Below are positions 11,473-21,779 of a DNA stretch of 64,000 nucleotides, in pieces. Each line of letters begins with the position of its first letter. Within the stretch, counting starts at the first letter, position 1. This DNA is from Chloromonas sp. AAM2 (taxonomy: Eukaryota; Chlorophyta; Chlorophyceae; Chlamydomonadales; Chlamydomonadaceae). The position numbers were made by a program, and so were the translations under genes. The stretch spans positions 1-64,000 of the forward strand of contig QAXH01005584.1 in the NCBI GenBank assembly GCA_004335635.1, read 5' to 3'. The notes under the pieces were generated by a model. It did no database searches and was not told the origin of the DNA. It was given only the letters and a program-made list of their open reading frames with translations.

Positions 11473-12600
11473 TGTTGAGGCAGATGGTACTGCACACCCT
11501 GCATTACGGTAAATTCAACAACTAGGCCTGGATTGAACGAGCGGTAGGGTTTAGGCAGGAGGTTGGGCGTGGCAGATTTCGCATGTTTGTGGGTGACTTT
11601 TGACCGCGACGCAGGTCCGGCAGAGTTTGATTACTTTTGCCTCTTTGGCCGGCTTGACCCTTCCAATTCCGCCTCCAGCCTTAAAAAGCCCGTAACGGAA
11701 AAACGACAATGCGCGTATCTGGCTGGAAAAGCACCGACACGTAAGGTGCATTACCAAGCGATGCCCTATCACGAACACAGTGATTGTGTGAATTGGGCAA
11801 GCCGCTTGATTGCCCGTGGTTCCGTACAGCTCAGCACTGGTTGCTGTACACTGGTACAAGTGCATTGGAGCTGCACCAAACGCTTCAGCAAAAACTCGTT
11901 GCCGTGCGCAGCTTCAAACAAAGCTTGATAGCTTCACGCGTACATGGAGGTGCATGGCACTGCATTTGCCTGACGCCCAGTCGCAAAACGAACTCACCGA
12001 GGCAAGCCACAAGGTTCACCAAGCGAGGGATATCAACCGACTTCAAAAGCCAGGTGAAGGGTTGGCATTTGCAGTGCCCCGTTCTGGGGCGGAAAGCTTG
12101 CTCGGACGGCTGTGTGAGCACGAAGCACGAGTTTTTGTCCTGCAGGCATTGGTCACTCCAGCAAGTCCCCACGAGGGCGCAAAGCCATGGGAATTCTGAA
12201 GACTATGAAGCGTTTGTTGAGCAATGCCGCCAGGGTGAGTTGAAGGGCTTCGACAGTCAAACCACTTGCTGGCCAGACTTTACTGGCCATATCCGCCGTG
12301 GTGTGGTTGTGATTGGCATGATTGGCGAATATGTCCATCCGCTTCCGAGCGTATACGGCTTGTCATGCTTGCAGACCTACTCGATGCATCATTTTGCATG
12401 ACTAAAACTAATGACTTGCTCCAATCACGGGTGCCGTGCGTGACGACGTCTCGCAGGACAAGGATGGCAGCAAGCGAAGCGAATGCTTGCACAGTGAACT
12501 GCCACAAGGCGAAGAAGCAAGTCATCCAGGTTTGTTCTCAGGGCGTCCACAGTTGCGGCCTGACTGTTGCTGCCTGCTGGGCATACACATCATCCAGGGC
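11473..12600 (+). other. intergenic region between divergent SET and kinase genes, with ORF
   Basis: This is the shared upstream region of the SET gene (-) and the kinase gene (+). A 129-codon ORF at 11810-12199 (containing LQTKLDSFTRTWRC and LTEASHKVHQARDINRLQ) has gene-like composition. It could be a 5' exon of the kinase gene, but no phase-consistent junction was found. Promoter elements are not recognisable. Confidence 0.35.
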
Positions 12601-15600
12601 ATGACTCGTACAGCCAGTCATGCGCATGTGCGCATGCCTGAGGCGGCAATTCAAGAAGTGGTACATCGGAACGGTGTCGATCTTTCACCCCTCAGCCCCC
12701 ATCACGCCCTCTTTGACTGTCTAAACGCAGGTGTCAATACTCATGGAGCTGAAGCTGTTGGGGAGCGCACGGTGCCGGATGACCCACGCTGGCATAAAGC
12801 CAATGGATTCTCGACAGGCTGCTCGGCAGTTGACCAAGCCGGCCTCGGCCTCGCAAAGCCAGCCCCAGCCGGTACAGAGGCGCATCTGGCCCCAGCCGCA
12901 AACAGCACAGCGGGCGTGCAGTCCAGGCGCGAAGCCTTCGCGTTTCCAACAGCGGCCGTGGGCGAGCCTGTTGCTGATGGGCAAGACACGTTCATGACCG
13001 ATGGCAGTCAGTCCAGCCACTACCTACTCAGCACCCCTCCCACTACTGGAGGGGACGGTGGACCAGACACATTGCCAGAGGATGGCTTGGCATTAACATC
13101 ATCAACATCTCTGATGAGGTAAGAAGCCTCTACAGCTGTTGCTTATACAAGGTTTGTAACCTAGCCTTGTAACACAGGGGGTGCTTTTGGGGCTCACACC
13201 GAGAGCGTTCAAAGCCTGCCCGGAGATTGTTGGTCTCTATGCTTGGCCAACCTGCGTGATAAGTCTGCTTTGTTCTCGACAATAGATCACGCTGAATGTG
13301 CCCCGGCACAAACTGTCGACTGTGTTGAAATGTTGCCCAACGAGGCATCTATGCCTCATCTATGCCTTACTCTCCTTACTCTGGCCTTAATCATCAGCGC
13401 AGCTGTGCTTCCACTCATACCAGCGCCTTGCACGCACTTCTGGCCACTAACCACATAACCACTGTTTGCTTTACCTACTGCAGCTCGCACATCAGGCATA
13501 GCCCCAACAGTTTCCAGGCAAGCAAGGCCGCCTACATTCATCATCAGCGCCTCAACCCCACGTCATGCCCCCCAGTCGCCACAAGGCCGCTGGAGGCTAG
13601 CCCGGCGCCCTTAGGCAGCCCAGCGCCCGTCTCGTGCCGGCCGTTTGCGCTGTCCCCGCTGGCACCAGGTGACCACACACAGTAGAGTCGGTTACGGTTG
13701 GTGAACAAAGCAGCATCTTTCAGCCCCAGGAGCGCTTGGACTTCTGCTGGGGAGTGGTGGCCTGCTGCAAGCAATTAGTCTGGATTGCCAAGCAGCAGCT
13801 TAGCCATCAGAGGGCGACAGGCTGGTTGAACACTCCCATTCCTCAACTGTGGTCTGACTAGACTGGCTGTCAGTTTGCGCTTTGAACACAGCTGGGCAAG
13901 CCACTACTTGGTGTAGGTCTGAAGTATGTTGTAGAAGCCAAGTCAAGTCAACACACGGTACAAACATTCACCCTGCAGGTCACCTAGAGAACCCCAAAAC
14001 AGCGAGTGGACCTCTGGCTCAGGTGAGGCAACAAGTGCAGGCCAGCAGCTATGCACAGCAGGCATATCTGATGGTAGTCTGGATACCACTGCGCTGGGTT
14101 CCTTGCTGCTGTTGAAAGTCTGGCCAGCTAGGCTCAATGTCGCGGCTGGCTACCCCTGCCTGCAGGCGCGATCCTTTGAGCCGGACTTCATGTCCCCCAC
14201 TGCCACCCGCCATCACCACGGGTTGTTGCTGCAATCAGTGCACAGCTCCCGGCTTAGCTCCTGTCCCAGTGGTGCCATGTCACCCAGCATTCGCCGAGGC
14301 AGCCTCTCAAGCAACATGACTTCGGTCTTGCGACGCCATATCAGCCTTAAAGGACTACTCAACCTGAACAGCTACGACTTCGTAGCAGACGTGGATGTGT
14401 CTCAGGCTCAGCAGGAGGTTGATTCATCGGAGGACGAGGATGACGGAACCAGTACTGTGCATGACAACAGCTTGGGCTACTCCTGTTTTGCTGCCTTGCC
14501 ATCACAATGTGGCCCCGAGTCTGCACTGCTGCTACAGGCCAGCAGGAGGAGCTCAGCAACAGGAATGGGGACAGTGGCAGCAGGCGGGGCAGATGCAAAT
14601 GCAGTGGTGATGGCACGTGCTGGATCGCAGCGGTTTTCTCATCTTGCTTATTCACACCAGCGGTCCGTGCCGGTGTCGCCAATGGGCAGTGCATTTGCTC
14701 GCCCGTGCAATACAACACACGCGTCTGCGTTTGCCACTACTCAGCATGGTTCCACAAGCAACATGCACATGGAGGAGAACCAGGTCGGCATGGCAGCCAT
14801 GCATGCTAGCCATGGTGCGCATGGCGCATCCGACCTGAGCAGCCAAGCGTCTGCTGTCACAGCCGACCATGCCATCAGCCGGCTGCAGTGCGCAGCTAGT
14901 GTGAACAGCGTGTCAGGCATGCACGATCCTAGTGCCATGCACTCCGGGTCCCATGCTGGGCCAGGGATGCATGGCCTCCAGATGATGGAGTCAGTAGAGA
15001 TGCTAGGTATGACGAACTCAAGCATGGTAATGGAGGTTTTCAAGGACAAGGAGAGCAACATCCTAGCCGTCAACCCCGCAATGCCGCGCGGTATGCGAAG
15101 ATCGATGTGGAGTATCAACCACTTCAACCTGCACAAGTGCCTGCATAAGGGTTATGCTAGCCATGTCTACTCGGCCGACTGCAAGATGACTGGACAGAAG
15201 GTGGTGCTGAAAGTGTACCGCCTCTCCGCGCAGTGCGATCTGCAGCGGGTGCAGTTGTACCGCGAGATCTGCGTGCACTCCAAGCTCCAACATCAGAACG
15301 TCGTTCAGTTCTATGCAGCGTTCTTGGTGAGGCTGGGACGGGCTAGAAAAGCTTGCGGCAGATAAACTGTGTGGGAGAAGGGCTTGTGCTTCAAAACAAA
15401 CTGGATGTACACTCATGGACGTATGCGTCTGAGCCCAATGTCAAGCGCAAGCATCAGACCTTGCAGTTCTGCCTTTGCGTGGGATGTTGCTCATGCCATG
15501 TGTGTGCGTACACTCTGAAAGCTAACATGGTCGCAGAGGAATTCATCCAAGGGCATGCTCGTCCAAGGGTGTAATCTGCAGTCGTCCAAGGGCATACTTG

Positions 15601-16953
15601 TTCCTGTCATGTATCGGCGCAAATCAGATCCAACCTTGTGTCTTGGTGTTCTATACACAGGAGGACAACTGCGTGGTGATCGTGCAAGAGTATGCTGCTG
15701 GCGGTGACCTTCTGCGTTACATGTACAAGGCTGGCGGTCGTCTGTCGGAGCGGCAGGCCGTCCACATGGTGCTGCAGCCCTTCCTGGCAGCGCTCCAGTA
15801 CCTTCACACGCAGGTTAGAGGCCTCGTTCAGCGAATCCAGCGATACGTCGCGTTGACTCGACTTGTGCAGTTGAGCCTGCCCAAGCTACATTTTGCCCCG
15901 GCTTGCGGAATCGTTTGTGTGTTGGGGAATCGTCTGAAGTGTATGGCTTGCGGAAGCGTCTGATCTCATGTGTCTGAATGCACAATCCAGGGGATCATCC
16001 ACCGTGACATCAAGCCTGAGAACTGTCTGCTAACGGAGGACAAGGTTCTCAAGCTCGCTGATTTTGGCCTCGCAGTGGACCTTCGAGCAGAGCGGGCAAA
16101 CACGCGTGCGGGCACACTGGTAAGGAACAGTTCAGGCCAGCCAGAGCTGCGGAATCCGCGGCGAAACGCCCTCCTTACCTCAGCTTACGCGCGCTATCCA
16201 GGGTAGTGTAGAACTTGGGTTTGCTGAGGTGCTGCGACCTTTAGCCTGCCGCTCTGTGTGTCCACGCCAGAGCCCTTTGTAGCCGCCAGCCAGTCTGCCG
16301 ATTCGCCCTCCTGGCTGGATAGCGCCTATTGACGGGGGTAGTAGACGTTGGAAGCACGTGGGTGCTGCGACATCTGACCTGCCATTACTTGATGTGGACA
16401 CGGTCGTGCGCGCATTAATCCATGTCTGAAGCTACTTTGTGACGCAGGACTACATGGCCCCGGAGGTTCTGCGCTGCCCCACAAAGGAAACGCCCGACCA
16501 GTTCAAGAGCACTCCAGGCGGCGCACACTACGAAATGGGTGCTGATGCATGGGCGGTGGGAGTGTTTGCGTACGAACTCGTGGTTGGCGGCCCACCATTC
16601 AAGGCAGACCAGGTGCGACCAGGTGCTTTTTCATTGGGATTCCCAGCCTACGGCAAGATCAAGACATACATACATCGGCAGTCGCAACATTGTGACAGTG
16701 CATTGGGATTCCCGACTTATGGCATCAACGTCGTAACTTCTGTGCGCAGATGATCGACACGGCTCGCAACATCATGGGTGGGCGCGTGAAGTTTCCCTCC
16801 GACCTGAGCGAGGGCGCGTGTGAATTCATCACAGCATGTCTACGCAAGCACCCCGGCGACAGGCCCACGGTGCTTGAGATGTTGCGAACGCCTTGGGTGA
16901 CCGTGTACCAGGTGCGCGCCACACCTATTGTAAACGTTTCGCTTCGCCGCTGA
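12601..16953 (+). CDS. Aurora-like serine/threonine protein kinase with long N-terminal region
   Basis: Eight exons with agreeing phases: 12601-13118, 13484-13668, 13979-14022, 14166-15326, 15661-15813, 15991-16119, 16448-16612 and 16750-16953, about 852 residues. The first ~560 residues are Ser/Pro/Met/His-rich and apparently disordered, with an acidic patch ([11 protein letters not shown]). The kinase domain follows: VVLKVYR (ATP-anchoring Lys), [10 protein letters not shown] (C-helix Glu), [44 protein letters not shown] and [23 protein letters not shown] and the overall pattern are closest to Aurora/Aurora-like kinases. The glycine loop is degenerate (KGYASHVY). The start is uncertain: the frame is open to 12436 (also ATG) and earlier exons may exist. 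The stop at 16951-16953 assumes the last exon runs on after VTVYQ; a GTGCGC there could instead splice to coding sequence near 17040-17417. Confidence 0.8.
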
Positions 16954-18665
16954 AGCATCATCGACGAATGATGTTCTCGTATACCACATACCGCATCTTG
17001 TATAGGGCGGAACCATGCGCTTGGCAGTGAAATGTCGTGGACGGCAGCATCCGCCATCTCATGAATAAGTCTCGCAAGATGCGAGGCCAACCAACCATCA
17101 TTTCCTGCCAAATTCGTCCGCAGAGGCGCCAATCAGTGATGATGCCGTTGCTAGCCAACAGTTCAACAAGCCTTTCTGCTTCACGCAATCTGATGCTTCA
17201 GAACAAGAGTCTCCAGGACGGCAGGGGTCCGGCCAGCCAGCCCCACCCCACCATACCCCACTGTGGTGTACAGTCAGGCACAATCGCTCCGAGTAAAGCC
17301 ATCGTCCATCCACATCCTACACATCTGCCCATGCTGATGGTACCACCACCTCCACCGCCGCTGCCGGTGCACCAGAGGGAAACACCTGCTGCTGCATCTT
17401 CACAGTTTATGAGCTGAAAACAAGCCATAATCTGCCCGGAGGCCAGGCGATGGCACGTGGCTGTTCACTTGCGACAGAACTGCCTTTGCAGGGTAAGGTT
17501 GTGGGTGTCAGGTCTATCAAGGAGCTATGGTGTAGCCATTGGCTTGCATATGATTTGCCATCAAACCGAACGCGCCTTTGCGCCAGCCATTGGTGTATTA
17601 CGTGCTCCCATCCATGTACGTTGAACACCAGCAGGTTCATGCGCCCTGCTCAACCTCATTTCTCGAGGCTCTTCTCCTCCCTTGTCCAATGACTAATGCC
17701 GTTCGAGGCTTGCCCACGCTCTCGCAAACGGTCCAGACGGCCGTTTCGTTCCTTAGTGGCGCCGCCCATTTGCCACTGCCAGGCGGCACGGACGCAAGAA
17801 GACAATCTGCTGCGCGCGATTCGGCGACTTTTGGACTCGCCCGGACAAGAAACAACACACGCGACGGACTTGTTTACAGACGGCGCACTGCGCGTTAGCT
17901 GGCATGGTGACGGCCTCACAAAAATAATACTCAAACACTGTGTAGCGACATACCAAACTGCCAAACCTCCCTGGATTTTTCACCGCGGTTCTTTCATCTT
18001 GACTAAGTGCTTATGCTCAAACTATGCTGGCTGACAGCTTCTTTTCAAGCTGCCCCATGAAAGGCGGGCACGTATTCATATGGGACTCTTAATGCCATTT
18101 GGCATCGATCCAGTGGCTGGTGATTGGCCTGCCTCTGCATGGCTGAGGCTACGAAAACCAGTTCGGGTTGTGGATCGTTCAAAAGTTGCTGATTTCACAC
18201 GTCGGCCGAAAGTACACGTTACACCCAATGGGCGTTATTGGGTGAGTTTAGGTGTTGCAGCTTATCTATGCTGATCTGCTTTTGTATGGCAGATTGGATG
18301 CCTAGTGGGGTCCAAGGGTGTGTGGAGGTTGGTTGGCAAGTGAAGGTGGGCAAGTCTCTTTCCGTGAGATTTATATTCATGCCTATGCCACAAGCACACA
18401 GGAAATCTTTGAGGTAAGGTTCATCTAAGGAAGGAAGGCAGCTCTCCTTAGTGTCTTTGTGACGTGAAGTTACCTTTAACCGGACACAATTAGCAACGGA
18501 ATATGTGGCAACACATGCCACAGATGGTCTTGTTGGTGTTGAAAGCTACAATGCTAGCCAGCTTTGGCTCCTTTTGCGGGTCGCTTTTTCAACCCAAGAG
18601 TGTCAGAGTAGGCTCAACATAACGGTTTATAATTGACTAAGGTGTATGGCTGCCGACACGTATTT
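16954..18665. other. region downstream of the kinase gene, one doubtful ORF
   Basis: 17037-17417 holds an open frame ending in a Pro-rich segment (MVPPPPPPLPV), possibly an alternative kinase C-terminus or 3' UTR. A separate 112-codon ORF at 17696-18034 begins MPFEACPRSRKRSRRPF (basic) and continues DNLLRAIRRLLDSPG. It is unrecognised and may be chance. Confidence 0.35.
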
Positions 18666-18720
18666 ACAAGGAGGGAGTGCGCACCAGGAAGCACGTCCAC
18701 GCAAAGGACTCAATCGTATA
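18666..18720 (+). repeat. dispersed repeat R1, short copy
   Basis: ACAAGGAGGGAGTGCGCACC followed by AGCACGTCCACGCAAAG, matching the first ~45 bp of the copies at 3851 and 48867 before diverging. Confidence 0.65.
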
Positions 18721-19043
18721 CTGCTAAACTCACAGACTTTTGCTGCAAACATTCAAGCAATTGCTGCACGCATGTAAAGAGGATTTCCAACGAGTCTGCA
18801 AGGGCTTGTGAGTCACTTTTGGTGGCGACGTTTAATTCAAAAGCACTGTTAATAGAATGGAAGCGGTCAATGAGTGGTACCGGTATGCTCCTCGAAAACA
18901 AACCCTTGAGAGTGTTTGCATTACAGTGGGCAGTGCCTGCTGGCTGCAAGATCGTCTCTGGTGCACATGCACTCCGTTTGGAGCCATGTTCCCCAGGCAT
19001 CTGCGCCAATGACACGGTGCATATGGCTCACCAGAAAAAAAAA

Positions 19044-19102
19044 GTTTGCCAGTTCTGGGACAATTCCTGGGACTGGCATTGAAACCGGTGTGTCACAGCA
19101 CA

Positions 19103-19137
<35 letters not shown>
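19044..19137 (+). repeat. M1 repeat copy 4 followed by a (TG)n microsatellite
   Basis: An A-run precedes GTTTGCCAGTTCTGGGAC, AATTCC, then GGGACTGGCATTGAAACC. This extended match is shared with the copies at 50547 and 53805. A (TG)15 tract occupies 19107-19137 just downstream. Confidence 0.75.
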
Positions 19138-19138
<1 letters not shown>

Positions 19139-19282
19139 AATCACATCCAGGGTGAACCGCGGGGTGACCATCGCGTGTTGTGGTAGACGGTGCATTGCCA
19201 CTTCTGGGACAGGAAACCAGGACTAGACAGGAACTGCAGTGTCAAAAGACAAAATGAGTGTGTGACCCGTCTGTCCGGTACC

Positions 19283-19474
19283 TCAGAAGTCGGTAATGTA
19301 ATTTGCCACCAAGTGTTCCAGCTGCTTCACTCTCTTGAGTAAACTCGTGTGTTGCGCACGTAGACGTCCCACAGCCTGTTTCCAACTCTCTTTTCTTGGT
19401 CGTTTCGCCAATGGAGGTGCATCTGACGTCTGCCCTTCGTCCAGTGGAGGCATTTCTGCTGTTTCGTTTGACAT
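19283..19474 (-). CDS. possible small basic coiled-coil protein
   Basis: A 63-codon ORF starts MSNETAEMPPLDEGQ (frame open to 19546). It carries a nuclear-localisation-like cluster (AKRPRKESWKQ) followed by a Leu-spaced helix (LRAQHTSLLKRVKQLEHL) that looks like a short coiled coil, then a stop. The order basic patch plus leucine repeat resembles a bZIP fragment, but the basic region lacks the bZIP Asn/Arg signature. It may be the last exon of a gene, part of a mobile element, or chance. Confidence 0.35.
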   Translation of the reverse strand: MSNETAEMPPLDEGQTSDAPPLAKRPRKESWKQAVGRLRAQHTSLLKRVKQLEHLVANYITDF

Positions 19475-21069
19475 AGTGGGTCTCTTCTCCTTATTTTTGG
19501 ATTGGATTGGAGATGGTTTGAGAGTCGCTGAATGATACAGGAGCATACAGCAAATGAAAGAGTCTGGTTACCAGCCGAACACGCAGGGGTACTGACAGTT
19601 GGTCTTTTTGTTTTCACTTTTACAGGCTTTTCGGGCTTTCACGTGGCTTTTTACCACATGTACGTGAATTGGCCCGCTTGTGGCATGCACATGAAGGAAT
19701 TTTTTAGGTGAATTGGTCGATGATCACGAATCTCAGGCGTCTTTGTAGGTTGCCTGGAGGTTTGAGCGCTGTCTGGTTGGGTGTGCTGCGCTGAATTTGT
19801 TTCAGAGGAAGTCTGAAGGCGCGGTTTAGAAAGGTGTGGGAGAGGACAGTCGTGCGGAAGATTATTTCTGTTTTAGCTCAGTGCTTGAGATTGTCTGCCT
19901 TTGGGTGAAGCGACAGGATAAAAACGTTTGTGCAGGAAAAGCTGTTGAAATCACAGCAAATGCACACCTTTCCTGCAAGGCATTGGTCGCCAATGACCGT
20001 TTGCCGGTTCCACGGTTGCTATGCTTCACAATTCATCCTGAAAGATGTGCGGCCAATGAACACTTGTAAACTGTGTACCACCTCTGAGAGGCTTTGCGAT
20101 ACTTGCTTCTGGCACCAGCCACTGTCACACCACACCAGATCGTAAACACCAAAACTTGGAAAACTTGTTTTCACAATTTCTGCTGATGGGTTGCCATGTG
20201 TTGCGAGTGAAATTCAGGCAGTCGCAAGCCCTGCTAGACACTGCCACACCTTCCAAAATCGCCAATCCTGGGGCAGGTGGCTCTGCACAACCTGCTGCGT
20301 CATCTCAACCTACCTAAAGCCTTGGCAGTGATGTGAAATGTACTTGCTCAGTTTGAGCCATGTTGCATCATGCTCGCTCCATGACGGAATGCCTCCAAAG
20401 TAGCCACACCTGGTGGCACCTGGGTGACCTGGGCTGCCCCAATCAGGCAGCCAACCGGCCTTCAAACGCTTGAACATAACCATCAATGTTCTCTCACTCA
20501 GGCATGCTCACGCTTGTGATGGTGCCCAGCCAAGACCTGGGAGTCAACCAGAATCAGCGGGAACATCAAATTGAGTTTGGGCCATGGAAGACACAGAAAA
20601 AGCCGTATCACACTGATTGTGATCCAAGAAATTCCCAAATTGTCCTCCTCGTAGAAAAAAGGCTTCATTTTGATTTGATGCCTAATGTGCCCTCCTTCAT
20701 CGATTGGACGAGTTAATGGCCTGACTCTCCCTTCGTGTAATTCCCAGCCAATCACTTGTGATGATGTAAGACACCTTGTGATTGTTCTGCTATATGTTCT
20801 TCACACAACGACTCCGCACATCTGCTAGCCTGATGTAAGCTGCACGGAAGCTGAGTCGCAGCCTGGCACTGCGCTAGATTTCTACCCTTCTACAGCCCAG
20901 AGTTTCCGACAAATTGCACAGTTGGCCGTACTAATAATAAGGCACTAGTCTAGGTATGAACATGCTGTGATTGAGCTCATGGCTGCCTTCACACACTGAC
21001 TGAGCGCAGTTCGCTTAGCTAGCTGGTGTAAGTTACAGGCACCACTACTCTTCGCCTTTGGGACTACTC
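19475..21069. other. gene-poor interval
   Basis: No gene recognised. At 20705-20745 the sequence TTGGACGAGTTAATGGCC and following bases are similar to 27736-27770 (TTGGACTAGTTAGTGGCC), indicating another dispersed repeat. The remaining ORFs are short and lack motifs. Confidence 0.4.
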
Positions 21070-21262
21070 TTAGTCTAGACGTGAGTACGCCGTTGTCGAG
21101 CCCACGGCTGTGTGTCTCCTCCAGCGCCGAGGCTCCTTGATCTTTGGCACGGGGTTCCGCCTCACGCTGCGCTTCAACAGGAAGAGTCCCTCCCGCAGAA
21201 TCACACCGAACACCACACCGCCTGCCATCAGCGCTCCAGCCACTAGGGGAGAAACGCCTTGC
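21070..21262 (-). CDS. C-terminal exon of a small single-pass membrane protein
   Basis: After a GTTGTTGCAG acceptor the frame encodes GVSPLVAGALMAGGVVFGVI, one clear hydrophobic segment, then a strongly basic tail (LLKRSVRRNPVPKIKEPRRW) and a stop at 21072-21070. The arrangement suggests a membrane segment with a basic side following positive-inside logic. Upstream exons were not found; they may lie between 21263 and 21779. It could in principle be a distant last exon of the folate gene upstream, but that gene has its own good stop. No family recognised. Confidence 0.45.
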
Positions 21263-21779
21263 CTGCAACAACAGACCACACAGTTGAAGTTGGACTTGGT
21301 AGTCATCAATGATGACACACAGTACCGACACAGATAAGGGATTCCAGAATTAACCATACAACAGTGCATACCACAGTACGTGCATACAGAACATACAGAA
21401 CAGCAGAAAAGTTCACGGTCTGTTGCACAAATGTTTGCAGTATGCTGCATGCTTCTACAATGTGTTGAAGTTGAACGTTGTCACACAGTAGTCTGAAGTT
21501 GAAATTTGCAACAGAGAAAATGGCCGGAATTCAAACTTTGTCGCACACTACGGTGCGGTATGGTAAGCCACAACGTCGGGATGGCGCTCGGCACTCAGAA
21601 TTTGGTTTCAGTCTTTGCTACAGGCATTGGCATACGATCAGGGGCACGTGCCGAGCAAACCCTGTTTAGCAGGCTGCAACTCAGTTTCTGCTACCAGGAT
21701 AAGCCTACGATGCCTTTGTCAATTGGCATGCTCACATCTCGAGGGCACTTGGGACTTGGAACTGTTTAAAAGCAGCTGT
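21263..21779. other. spacer between small membrane protein exon and folate gene
   Basis: Nothing recognised. On the minus strand this must hold the 5' part of the small membrane-protein gene if that gene is real. Confidence 0.3.

Noticed and set aside
11784..12401. 205-codon plus-strand ORF
   Set aside because: Composition is poor (many Cys/Trp/His, no domain), and a competing frame at 11810-12199 looks more gene-like; neither could be joined by splice phase.
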